NCBI GenBank assembly: GCA_016721565.1
Contig: JADKHW010000008.1
Location: 47,044-111,043, forward strand
Direction: 5' to 3'
Origin: a bacterium
GTDB taxonomy: Bacteria; Electryoneota; RPQS01
DNA: 64,000 nt
Shown here: piece after piece, positions 42,551 through 52,600 of the stretch
Layout of the letters: every line of letters starts with the position of its first letter
Position numbering within the stretch: the first letter of the stretch is position 1
Translations under genes and position numbers: made by a program
The notes under the pieces: generated by a model
Told to the model about the DNA's origin: nothing
What the model saw: the letters and a program-made list of their open reading frames with translations, nothing else
Databases searched by the model: none

Positions 42551-45448
42551 ATGAAAACACAAATGCGAATGTTTGTAGGACTCGGAGCGCTGATTTGCGT
42601 GGCTATCATTCTAACGGCGTCAACCGTTATTAGTGGCAACACGAACGGAAAGACCGCGCTGGCGGCAACTGCTGCGAGTGTACAACAAGTCTCTAATGGT
42701 TCAAGCGCACCCGAGGCAAAACCCAGTAGCGATGTCACCGTCTCTGCGGATCTTGCGGTTTCCACAATAATTGCGAAACGTACAGAGATACAGGACTTGT
42801 ACAATGAATTCCGTGCCGCTAAGAACAAGGGCACGACGCCAAGCCACGATCTATACAGCCAGAGGCAGCAGTTGTCCCCACCTGCTGAACACAGAGGCAG
42901 ATTGGATCAAGGCGGCGAGGATTGCGCAACTGCTACTTTGTTCACAACGGTACCCTACTCGGATTTTGGAACGACTGCCGGCTATAATGACGATACTCCC
43001 GAATGTGATGGTAGCGGCACAGGACCAGACGTAGCGTACGTCTACACTCCGCCTGTTACAAGCGACTTCCATATTAGCTTGTGCGGATCATCATATGACA
43101 CAAAGATTGCCGTTTACGAAAGTAGCTGCGCTGGTACGCCAATCGCCTGCAATGACGATGGCGATTGCTGGCCCGGGTCAGATCTTCCGCGCGTCACTCT
43201 GACAGCAGGAACGACATATTACTTCGTGATTGACGGCTATGACGGAGCCTTCGGTGACTACTCATTCTTTATTGAGGAATTGGCTCCGCCGCCGACAGGT
43301 GATAATTGCGAAGACCCAATTATCATTGCAAGCTTGCCCTACAGCGTTCAGAACGAGACTAACTGTCTCTATCTCAATGACTACACGTCGTCAACGTGCT
43401 TGAGCACGCAAGACGAAGGCCCCGACGCAATCTATCAATTCACGCTAAACACGGCGACGTCTGTCGAAATTATCCTGAGCGCGCATCTTGCGGAGCCTCC
43501 GCAAGAATCTTGGGTCATGCCGGGTATCTTGCTGACTGATCATTGTCCGCCCGATTGGAGCTGCATTGCCTCCGCCAGTGCTTGGACAATTGACGAGTCG
43601 ATCCCGCTTGTGCTTGCCTGCAACTTGCTGCAACCGGGCACCTACTATGTCATGGTTGACAATGGAACATGGTTCCACCCATGTTATACTTATGACCTTT
43701 TGATTCAACCGTGCGGCCCATGTGATATCACAAGCCAGCCAGGCGATGTTGCGGAAGTGGCAGAGACTTTCCCGCTGCCCGGTACGTTTTCAATCAATGA
43801 CCCGAACGGCGGCTGCAACAATGACACTCCATTTGAAGCGCAGTTCCAAACCGTATCAAACGGTCAAACGGTGTTCGGCCGGACCTTCGCCTATTCCGAT
43901 TCAATCACAGGCACCTTGATGGCCGATACCGATTGGTATCATCTCGTGCTAAACTCACCGGCCACTTTGATGTGCACATACATCGGTGAAACATCGCTGC
44001 AAGTTGCTCTGCTTGAGCCGCCGTGCCCTTCAATGATACTCATCAATGGTATTCAGACCACTCCGTGTGGTTCACGCTCACTCTCCACCACCTGCCTTGA
44101 TCCTGGCGAATACTACGTTCGCGTGAGACGCGGTGGTGCGATGTCAGGACCGGATGCTGTGCCATTTGACTACCGTGTTTCGTTCGCATTGACTCCGTGT
44201 CAATTGCCAACGGGTCGTTGCTGCTACGCCGGCACATGCACAATGAATACCCATCCCGAATGCGAAATACTCGATGGCTATTGGGATGGTTCACTGACGT
44301 GCAATGACGCTTGTCCGGATTATCCGCCCAACGATCATTGTCGCAATGCAGGTATTCCCGCACCTCTCCCTGCAACCTTCACGGGTGACAACACAAATGC
44401 TACGAACGATTGCCCGCAAGAAGGCGACCCACAAGTGTGGCACGTCTTTACGACCACTGAGACACAAGACATTCAGATCGATTATTGCGGAACGCAGAAC
44501 TTCCATAGTTTTAATCCGTGGATTTATGATGGCTGTCCGTGTGGTGATCGTATAATGCTCGAGGCCGTAGATTGGGGCTATTGCTTCCCAACGACAGCGA
44601 TGACCGGTCTCTGGCGCAACGTACCGGCCGGAACTTGGTACATTTCTGTGACCATGTATGACCCGAACAGCATTGGACCGTACACGATTCATGTGAACGC
44701 GGTTTCGAATCAGCCGCCCGCGAACAACGAATGTGCAACCGCAGAACCGATTACAGTAGTACCCAACGGTCAAGTCACGGTTTCCGGAACGACGATGAAC
44801 GCGACCCCAAGTTGTACGAACGGGTGCGATGAAGGTGGATTCACGTACAATTCGTCGGGCAACGACGTGTTCTACTCGATTCATCTGAACGGCGCGCGCA
44901 AAATTGCAATGGCATTGGGCACCAGCGATATGCACATTTCGGTATACCAAGGTCTTGGTGTCTGCTGTACCGATCCGGCGCTGCTCTGCAATGACGACGA
45001 TGCGAATTTCCAGCCGCTTCCCACTTGGGACGTTCCTGAACAACATCCGGGCGAATCACGTTCGTATGTCGCCGCTGAACTCGAGGCGGGAACTTATCTC
45101 ATTCGTGTTGCAAAGTACGGTGCCCAAGCTGGTGCCTACACATTGACCGTGTATGACAACGGCTCATTACATTGCACGCCGCCGGACGCACCTACGGATT
45201 TAACGGCTAATATTGACGGTAACAACATTGAATTGAGATGGTCGACAGATGTTGAATCTGCTACAAGAGGAACTTATCGTATTTGGTCCAACACTGAGTT
45301 TGTTCCTTTCGATGATCCAAGCTGGATGATCGTTGCGGACAATATCGCGCCGGTTGTTGATGTGAACCACCTATACTATACTGGACCGTATTCCGGTAAT
45401 AACAAAGTGTTCTATGTGGTTACAGGGCAATGCACTGAAACTCCGTAG
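42551..45448 (+). CDS. Large exported protein with several Cys-rich PPC-like modules
   Basis: This 965-residue protein starts at ATG 42551 with AGGAAAG upstream. It has an N-terminal hydrophobic segment (residues about 8-28) that is a signal peptide or anchor. Modules follow that open with D/N-C, contain patterns such as LCGSSYDTKIAVYESSC and ACNDDGD, and end in TYYFVIDGYDGAFGDYSF. The modules are related to those in the protease at 9507-12896. One section (LPTGRCCYAGTCTMNTHPEC) is a different small Cys-rich unit. The end is fibronectin-III-like with no sorting domain, ending VVTGQCTETP. No enzyme domain is recognised. The many cysteines suggest an oxidising extracellular location. Confidence 0.8.
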   Translation: MKTQMRMFVGLGALICVAIILTASTVISGNTNGKTALAATAASVQQVSNGSSAPEAKPSSDVTVSADLAVSTIIAKRTEIQDLYNEFRAAKNKGTTPSHDLYSQRQQLSPPAEHRGRLDQGGEDCATATLFTTVPYSDFGTTAGYNDDTPECDGSGTGPDVAYVYTPPVTSDFHISLCGSSYDTKIAVYESSCAGTPIACNDDGDCWPGSDLPRVTLTAGTTYYFVIDGYDGAFGDYSFFIEELAPPPTGDNCEDPIIIASLPYSVQNETNCLYLNDYTSSTCLSTQDEGPDAIYQFTLNTATSVEIILSAHLAEPPQESWVMPGILLTDHCPPDWSCIASASAWTIDESIPLVLACNLLQPGTYYVMVDNGTWFHPCYTYDLLIQPCGPCDITSQPGDVAEVAETFPLPGTFSINDPNGGCNNDTPFEAQFQTVSNGQTVFGRTFAYSDSITGTLMADTDWYHLVLNSPATLMCTYIGETSLQVALLEPPCPSMILINGIQTTPCGSRSLSTTCLDPGEYYVRVRRGGAMSGPDAVPFDYRVSFALTPCQLPTGRCCYAGTCTMNTHPECEILDGYWDGSLTCNDACPDYPPNDHCRNAGIPAPLPATFTGDNTNATNDCPQEGDPQVWHVFTTTETQDIQIDYCGTQNFHSFNPWIYDGCPCGDRIMLEAVDWGYCFPTTAMTGLWRNVPAGTWYISVTMYDPNSIGPYTIHVNAVSNQPPANNECATAEPITVVPNGQVTVSGTTMNATPSCTNGCDEGGFTYNSSGNDVFYSIHLNGARKIAMALGTSDMHISVYQGLGVCCTDPALLCNDDDANFQPLPTWDVPEQHPGESRSYVAAELEAGTYLIRVAKYGAQAGAYTLTVYDNGSLHCTPPDAPTDLTANIDGNNIELRWSTDVESATRGTYRIWSNTEFVPFDDPSWMIVADNIAPVVDVNHLYYTGPYSGNNKVFYVVTGQCTETP

Positions 45449-45490
45449 CATTCCAAGGACTTCATGATTCGGTAGTAGTAACCAAAATGA

Positions 45491-45522
45491 GCGGCGGCCA
45501 GAGCAATTGCTCTGGTCGCCGC
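45491..45522 (+). terminator. Strong hairpin after the Cys-rich protein gene
   Basis: GCGGCGGCCAGAGCAA and its complement (one G:T) form a 16-bp stem with no loop excess, 43 bases after the stop. No T-tract follows on the plus strand, so it may stabilise the message end or terminate weakly. Confidence 0.5.
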
Positions 45523-45619
45523 CTCGTTCAACTTAGCAATTTTTGGATCAGATAGATTCAGATATATCTTGCTGCCAATCGAATTCACTCCATTCACCAA
45601 ACGTTTCTGAAGGACTATC

Positions 45620-47596
45620 GTGCGCCAGCTAACAATTGTTGCAGTCCTAATTCTTGCTTGCTTCGCTGTCCCTTGCGCATTGGCCCAGCCTGACACACTT
45701 TGGACCGCGCGAATTACCTCAACCGGCAATCCAGCAATCTACCAGGCGATAAATCACTCAAGTGGCGGGTTCGTATTGGTAGGCGAAACCAACCCTGGTT
45801 TTTCCAATTCTAATTCCTTAATCGCGCGCATGAGTCCAAGCGGCTCGCTGCTCTGGATGAGTACGTTTGGGGTGGCCGGAAATGATGCAGCCAATTCATG
45901 CCTCGAACTACCTAACGGGAGTTTCATCGTCGCGGGGAACAGCGGGAACAATAACATTCGCTTGACCGCTGTGAATGCGATCGGTGATAGTGTTACAAGC
46001 CGCGGCTACAGCAGCGGAGGCGGAACGGCCGCGTATGACATAACAATGCTTCACGACGGTAACTTCGCCGTTGTCGGTTATGGACTAGGAAGTGACGGAC
46101 TACATTCTGATCTCTGGCTTTTGAAGTGCGATCAGAATCTCGACACACTATGGACTCGCAAATTTGGCGGCGATGACGTTGACAACGGTTACCGCATTGA
46201 AGAGCAACCGGACTTTTCTTTGCTAATTGCCGGATCAACGAAGAGTGACGGTGCAATAGGCAGTGATTTCTGGCTCTTGCGGACAGATGTCGATGGCAAT
46301 CTCCTTTCGTCGAGTACTTACGGTGGTGCAGGGCAGGATTATTGTTACGATTTTGTTGACGGCGATAGCATCCTATACTTGTGCGGAAAGTCAACCCAGT
46401 CCGGCAGCAATGCAGGCTTCCTTACGAGAGTTAGTAGCGGAGGTGATTCACTATTCGCTCAAAGTTACATGCACGCAGGTGTCGAGGATCAACTGCGCGG
46501 CACTATTGCCCGAGGATCAGGGAGCGCTGTTTGCGCGGGCTGGTCGGGATCAAGCTGGAATGCGCGACAATTTTGGATGCTTGAAGTAAACCCCGATGGA
46601 ACTGAGGCATGGCAGTGGGCCTTTGGACCCGCCGGAAGCGGGTTCTATGGAATTTTGCCCGTGCCGAGCGGAGGATTCATTGCCTACGGACAAATCAATG
46701 AACAAAATGTGCGAAAAGGCTACGTCGTTAGCATGTTTTACTCTGAGATTAGGGGCACTGTGTCAGATTTTGAAACTGGAGCGCCTGTTGTCGGTGCACA
46801 TGTCGAGGTACTTGGCACTGCTCTAAGCACAATCACGGATCACAATGGGAGCTATAAGGTCGGAATTGCAAACGGAACATATGATGTTACTGTTTATGGA
46901 GACTGTATTTCCCGCGACACCCTAAGGGGCATGATTGTTGAACAGGATTCAATTGCGAGAGTTGATTTTGAAGTGCTTCGACCTCTGTACTCTCGCACGC
47001 AGTCTTCAATTAACGCCGTCGTGCAAAATCGCGTTCAATCTTCGTTACCATTTAAGGTTGTAAACAGCGGCAATGGTTCGATGGAAATAGGGATTACGAC
47101 AAGCACAGTCGATCCTTCAGGTGATTGGCTGTCTGTAACGCCAGACACCGCATTAATTCTTGCGGGAGATACTTTGACGTTTCACGTTCTCGTTTCTCCT
47201 GACACGACTGACGATGGTTGTTTTGATTATCTTGGCAACCTGCATATTTCCTCGAATTCGTGCCCAGTTAGCTTGGAGACAATCCCTGTGATGATGCTCG
47301 TTCTCGATGCGGATGATGTTCCATCAGTTATACCGGACGATTTCTCACTGAGTGCCTATCCAAATCCCTTCAACTCTTCGACAACAATGACCTTTGCTAT
47401 TCCGGCTCCTGCAAGAGTTACACTCTCCCTTTTTGACATCACCGGCCGCCAAGTCACAGTCCTGACCGATCAAAACTATTCTTCTGGTAGCCACAGTATC
47501 TTGTACGAGTCAGGAGACCTACCGTCCGGAATCTACCTCGCACACATAATCAGCGAGCACTTCCACTCAACACAAAAGATTGTATTGATAAAATAG
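45620..47596 (+). CDS. Secreted beta-propeller protein with sorting domain
   Basis: The start is GTG 45620 with AAGGA upstream. The signal peptide is MRQLTIVAVLILACFAVPCALA. Residues about 25-370 are repeats such as GGFVLVGETNPGFSNSN, DLWLLKCDQNLDTLWTRKFG and DFWLLRTDVDGNLL, typical of delta-60/SBBP-like propeller repeats. A carboxypeptidase-regulatory-like domain follows (VSDFETGAPVVGAHVEVLG). An Ig-like domain comes next and then the sorting domain, SAYPNPFNSSTTMTF to STQKIVLIK. The 658 residues contain no catalytic motif. The next gene begins 32 bases downstream. Confidence 0.8.
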   Translation: MRQLTIVAVLILACFAVPCALAQPDTLWTARITSTGNPAIYQAINHSSGGFVLVGETNPGFSNSNSLIARMSPSGSLLWMSTFGVAGNDAANSCLELPNGSFIVAGNSGNNNIRLTAVNAIGDSVTSRGYSSGGGTAAYDITMLHDGNFAVVGYGLGSDGLHSDLWLLKCDQNLDTLWTRKFGGDDVDNGYRIEEQPDFSLLIAGSTKSDGAIGSDFWLLRTDVDGNLLSSSTYGGAGQDYCYDFVDGDSILYLCGKSTQSGSNAGFLTRVSSGGDSLFAQSYMHAGVEDQLRGTIARGSGSAVCAGWSGSSWNARQFWMLEVNPDGTEAWQWAFGPAGSGFYGILPVPSGGFIAYGQINEQNVRKGYVVSMFYSEIRGTVSDFETGAPVVGAHVEVLGTALSTITDHNGSYKVGIANGTYDVTVYGDCISRDTLRGMIVEQDSIARVDFEVLRPLYSRTQSSINAVVQNRVQSSLPFKVVNSGNGSMEIGITTSTVDPSGDWLSVTPDTALILAGDTLTFHVLVSPDTTDDGCFDYLGNLHISSNSCPVSLETIPVMMLVLDADDVPSVIPDDFSLSAYPNPFNSSTTMTFAIPAPARVTLSLFDITGRQVTVLTDQNYSSGSHSILYESGDLPSGIYLAHIISEHFHSTQKIVLIK

Positions 47597-47628
47597 GTGA
47601 ACAATTTGCGAGATACTATCTCAAAGCT

Positions 47629-49197
47629 ATGAGATTCATAACAACAAGAATTTGCCGTTTCACAATGCGCTTGATATTCGCATTTGCCGTGGCTTCGATT
47701 GTCATGCAAAGAGCTTTGGCCCTTGCTACGAACCCGACCGACGCCGCCAACCCCAACTCCTCCGTGCTTTCAGAGGTCTTGTTGCACTACTCAAATCCCG
47801 CAGACTCGTTGAAACGGGTAGCTGCGCAGTTTCTGTTTGACAATATTGAAGGTCACAGTTACATGACGTTTGATCTTGCGGATACGAACGGCGCTGTGGT
47901 CGATTTCAATGTATTGAGTTATGCGAATTACGACGGGCTGGTCGCCTCGTTTGACACGCTCGAAAAGAAGCACGGTGTACTGGATTTCAAGAAGCGGGAT
48001 GTTGTTGAAGATGACTCAGTTATCACCGCAGGATTCCTGATTAACCATATCGACCTTGCCTTCTCCGCTTGGCGCACACGCGCATGGGCGAAGGATTTCA
48101 CATTCAGCCAGTTCTGTGAGTACATTCTCCCCTATCGCGGCAGCAACGAACCGCTCGAAAAATGGCGCGAGTATTTCTGCATGCGATATGATTCCGCGTT
48201 TCAGCATATGAAGAACCCCGCTGATCCGATTGAGGCTGCGAGCTTAATCAATCAGGATCTCATCGCCTGGTTTCATTTTGATCCGCGCTTCTACTACCAC
48301 CCGACGGATCAAGGCTTGGCCGATATGCTCACGACGAAGCTGGGCCGCTGCGAAGACATGACCAATTTGACGATCTATGCTATGCGCGCGAACGGTCTCG
48401 CCGTTACGAGTGACTATACACCGTATTGGGCAAACTCGGGAAACAATCACGCATGGAACTCGATTGTAACAACTGACGGCAAGGTTATTCCGTTCATGGG
48501 CGCGGAAGCGAATCCGGGATCATACCAACTTGCCAATAAGCTCGCCAAAGTCTATCGCAAGACGTACTCGCTCCAGCGTAGAAATCTAGCATTTCAAGTT
48601 ACGGATCCTGACAAACTGCCAAAATACATCTCCTCTAAGAGCTACACCGACGTCACGCGCGACTACACAACCGTGAAGGACGTAACACTCAAGTTTGCGG
48701 TGCCTGATTCAGTTCAGTTTGCTTACCTATGTGTCTTCAATTCGGGAGAGTGGAAAGCAATTCACTGGAGCAAGATTGCGGACGGTGCGACCACGTTTAC
48801 GGACATGGGAACAGACATCGCGTATCTCCCAGCCTACTACTTAGAGGAGAAGATCGTCCCGGCGGGTTTACCGTTCATTCTGACTTCCAACGGTGCAATG
48901 AATACGCTTGCCGCCGACACGAATCGTCGCGTCTCTGTGACGCTGTCATCGACCACAAAGACAACTTTTGAGATGTCAACAGACGGCATCCGCAAGGCGG
49001 CCTTTACACCGGGCGTTAGCTACGAATTGCACTATTGGGAAGATGGGTGGAAGACTGTCGGCACACAAATCGCCGGCGAGGTTCCATTGACTTTTACAGG
49101 TGTGCCAAGCGGCTGCGTTTATTGGTTAACGGCAGCAGAATCCGATCGCGAAGAACGGATTTTCACCTACGACCGCGATCAGCAAATTTGGTGGTAG
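47629..49197 (+). CDS. Secreted transglutaminase-like protein
   Basis: This 522-residue exported protein has an N-terminal hydrophobic segment at about residues 13-32. The transglutaminase-like core has Cys241 in TKLGRCEDMTNLTIYAM, His274 in SGNNHAWNSIV and an aspartate in TTDGKVIPFMGAE, as in the papain-like transglutaminase fold. The C-terminal half is beta-rich and carries YELHYWEDGWKTVG. Similar proteins are found in Bacteroidota with unknown targets. The ATG at 47629 or 47665 could start translation. I give the first. It probably belongs to the transcription unit of the preceding gene. Confidence 0.8.
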   Translation: MRFITTRICRFTMRLIFAFAVASIVMQRALALATNPTDAANPNSSVLSEVLLHYSNPADSLKRVAAQFLFDNIEGHSYMTFDLADTNGAVVDFNVLSYANYDGLVASFDTLEKKHGVLDFKKRDVVEDDSVITAGFLINHIDLAFSAWRTRAWAKDFTFSQFCEYILPYRGSNEPLEKWREYFCMRYDSAFQHMKNPADPIEAASLINQDLIAWFHFDPRFYYHPTDQGLADMLTTKLGRCEDMTNLTIYAMRANGLAVTSDYTPYWANSGNNHAWNSIVTTDGKVIPFMGAEANPGSYQLANKLAKVYRKTYSLQRRNLAFQVTDPDKLPKYISSKSYTDVTRDYTTVKDVTLKFAVPDSVQFAYLCVFNSGEWKAIHWSKIADGATTFTDMGTDIAYLPAYYLEEKIVPAGLPFILTSNGAMNTLAADTNRRVSVTLSSTTKTTFEMSTDGIRKAAFTPGVSYELHYWEDGWKTVGTQIAGEVPLTFTGVPSGCVYWLTAAESDREERIFTYDRDQQIWW

Positions 49198-49224
49198 TCT
49201 CAATTAACGAACTCGTACCTAAAT

Positions 49225-49572
49225 ATGTCCGCTTCACATTGGATCAACGAATTGCCCATCGCCGCAACCGTGTGCGATCGCGATGGGATTATTCTGGAGA
49301 TGAACCAGAAATCAATCAGCACCTTTGCATTAGACGGCGGAGCGGCCCTAATTGGCACAAATGTCCTTGACTGCCACCCGGAACCGGCACGGTCAAAGCT
49401 TGTTGAAATGCTTGAAACGCACGAGAAAAATGTATACACCATCGAGAAGAATGGCAGGAAGAAGCTGATTTATCAGATGCCCTGGTTTGAAGACGGGCAA
49501 TACATGGGTTTCGTGGAATTGTCCATGGAGATTCCATTCGAGATGCCGCATTTTGTGCGCGGGAACACATGA
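49225..49572 (+). CDS. Small single-domain PAS protein
   Basis: This 115-residue soluble protein is nearly all one PAS domain: INELPIAATVCDRDGIILEM near residues 8-27, NQKSISTFALDGG, GTNVLDCHPEPARSKLVEML near 44-63, and YTIEKNGRKKLIYQMPWFED followed by YMGFVELSMEIP. The HPEP segment resembles the PAS part of DUF438-type proteins. It has no output domain, so it would act by binding a partner. It might sense a small ligand, but this is not shown. It lies 27 bases after the transglutaminase gene and before a terminator. Confidence 0.75.
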   Translation: MSASHWINELPIAATVCDRDGIILEMNQKSISTFALDGGAALIGTNVLDCHPEPARSKLVEMLETHEKNVYTIEKNGRKKLIYQMPWFEDGQYMGFVELSMEIPFEMPHFVRGNT

Positions 49573-49598
49573 GTTGATTAGAATCAAAAACAAATAGC

Positions 49599-49636
49599 AA
49601 CAGCTCCTGACGTTCAGCCGGGGGCTGTTTCATTTT
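49599..49636. terminator. Terminator between the PAS gene and the metalloprotease gene
   Basis: AACAGCTCC pairs imperfectly with GGGGCTGTT over a 13-base loop, followed by TTTCATTTT on the plus strand. On the minus strand T-rich sequence also follows, so it may serve both convergent genes. Confidence 0.65.
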
Positions 49637-49651
49637 AGCTCGATGTGGAAA

Positions 49652-52600
49652 TCAACGCATCAGCACAACTTTGCGCGTTTGCATGAACTCGCCTGAGATC
49701 ATCTGAATCAAGTATGTCCCAGTCGGCAAACTTCGTCCCGCATCATCTGTAGCTTGCCAACTGATCTCATGCCAACCCGCATTCCGTTCACCGCGCAGGA
49801 TCGTGCTGACTTTGCGGCCCAAGAGATCATAGGCTGTAACACTCACATATCCTGCAAGCGGCAAGGCAAAGCGAATCTGCGTGCTTGCATTGAACGGATT
49901 AGGGAAATTCTGTACTAAGGCAAGCTCGGTGGGTACAACGGTATTGCCCGCGATTCCATCTACGCTAAACCCGCCCGGAGTACTCGGAGCCGCGCCTGAT
50001 ACTCTGATCGCGAATGCTGCATTCGATGTGTCTCCAATCGCGACAAAGTTAACAGCAGTCACTCGCACGCGCGCATTTTCAGTCAATGCTCCTCCGGTTA
50101 CCCAGCGATACCAGCCATTGTTGGCGGCGCTTGACGTAATTGTTTCCCACGTGCCGCTTGGAAAGTTACGATTCAAAGCAATCGCGACATTGCCACTCAT
50201 GTTTGCTGATGTCCAGCGAATCGTGTCTGCACGGCCGCTAACCCACACTTCGCCGCCGTTCGGTTTTGTAACCGTGATGCTGCGCCGAGCAATCGTAAAG
50301 TTTGTATTCGACTCGTCCGCCACGTTCATGTGCACCGTACCCGTAATCCGAATTCTCGCGGTAGTCGTAATAGGTTCACTGACAAAACAGCGGTGCGTAC
50401 CATCATTCGGAGTACTCTCAACAACTGCCTCCCAAGTCCCGGAAGGATAGTTGCGATTGAGTTCTATCTTTACAGGTTCATTTCCCATGCATGCCGTTGT
50501 CCACAGAATACTGGCCGAATCTCCGGCAGCCCACACAACATTGCTGTTGGGTACAGAGACGGTTATGCTGCGTTGTGCGATGGTGAAATTGGTATTTGAT
50601 GTGTCGCGCACTGCCGAGTGAGTTGCACCACTAACACGAATTCGCGCCGTCCCACTCGTTGGAGTTGAAACCAGCCAGCGATATGTGCCGCTGTTCTCAA
50701 CGTTCGCCGCGATAGTCGTCCATGTCGAAGATGGGTAGCTTCGGTTGATTTCGATGTTCATATTCTCGGACAGGTTTTGTGAAGTCCAAGTGATGTCATT
50801 GCTGTCACCAACCGCCCATGTCACAGCTGTATTCGGCGACGTAATCGTGAGCGAGCGCCGTGCCACAGAGAAGTTAGCATCCGAGGTGTCGCTCACGCCC
50901 TGATGATTGATAGCCACCACACGCAACCGTGCTGTCGTTGTAATTCCTGACGGCATATTGCGCACATACGACCCGGTGTTCGGCGCGCTGGGGACAATCG
51001 TTACCCAATTTGTTGAGGGATATGTTCGATTTAGATCAATGCGCACGTTCTCGTTGAGATTCGTTGACGACCAACGCATCGTATCCGGATCGCCTTCATA
51101 CAGTGTTTCGCCGCCGTTTGGAGTCAAGAGCGTTAGCGTCGCTGTGGCAATTGTAAAATCAGTATCTGACGTATCAGCAACTGACGCAAAATTCACCGCC
51201 GACACTCGCACACGCGCAGTTGTGGACTGCGCCCCGGCGACGTTCCAGATATAAGACCCAGCGTTAGAAGCGCTGCTTGCTAATACTTCCCAAGTACCAT
51301 CAGGAAAACCACGGTTCAACTCAACGCGCACGTTGCCCGGCATATTTGTGGACGTCCAGCGAATCGTGTCCGGACCGCCTGTTATCATGGTGATGTTCGT
51401 GTTCGGTCTCGTGACTGCTATCGTCCGTTGTCCGATAGTGAAATTCACATTCGACACGTCTGTTACACCCGTGTGCTCTGTTCCCGTTATGCGAACGCGC
51501 GCTGCCGTTGTAATCGGTCCTGTAACCGTCCAGGGCTGAGACCCATCATTCGGAGTAGATGCCGCGATGGTTTCCCATGAACCGGATGGGTAGCTACGAT
51601 TGAGTTCAATCAGCACAGGTTCCGTGAGCAACGGTGCTGACCAAGTAATATTGGCCGCATCACCGATAACAAGTGTCGTCGCCGTATTGGGTGCGTTGAC
51701 TGTTATCGACCGCTGAGAAATCGAGAAGTTCGTATCGGACGTATCACGGACCGACGTATGCGTTGTTCCACTTACTCTAATCCTCGTCGAGGCTCCTGTT
51801 GGCGCGGTGACAAGACATCGATATGAACCGCTATTGGCAATATTCGTCGCAATCGAGGTCCACGTAACAGACGGATAGGTCCGGTTGATTTCGATTGTTA
51901 CATTCTCTGTTAGATTCTGCGAGGTCCATATCACGTCAGCGCTGTCTCCGACTATCCATGTCATCGCTGAGTTCGGAGCCGTTACAGTGACGCTGCGTCG
52001 TGCAACCGTGAAGTTGGCATCCGACGTGTCTGCGATGCTTGGGTGGTTAATTGCAACTATCCTTAGTCTGGCGGTTGTCGTGATTCCTGACGGCATATTC
52101 CGCACATATGATCCTGTGTTGGGCGCGCTAGTCACAATCGTCGCCCAACTGCCGGTAGGATAGCTGCGATTGAGATCGATACGGATATTCTCGCTCAAGT
52201 TTGTCGAAGACCAACGAATTGTGTCCGGATCACCTTCAAATTTTACTTCACCGCCGTTGGGACCGAGCAGCGTCAACGACGCCGAGGTAATCGTAAAATC
52301 CGCGTCCGAAGTATCGGCGATTCCAGAGTAATTGACCGCCGAGACTCGCACACGTGCGTTGGTTGAAGCCTGTCCAGCAACATCCCACCGATACCACCCG
52401 CTGTTTGAGACGCTGGTGGCAAGCGTTTCCCAATTCGCGTTTGGATATCCTCGATTCAACTCCACGCGCACGTTACCAGACATATTCGCGGATGCCCAGC
52501 GAATCGTATCAGGACCGCCGATGATGAAAGTGATATTTGTGTTGGGTCGCGAAACGGTTATCGTGCGCCGCGCAATGTTGAAGTTCACGTTTGACACGTC

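Noticed and set aside
44291..45046. 251-codon minus-strand frame inside the Cys-rich protein gene
   Set aside because: Composition (many Arg, Val, His) is that of an antisense shadow, and the plus-strand gene has signal sequence and module repeats.
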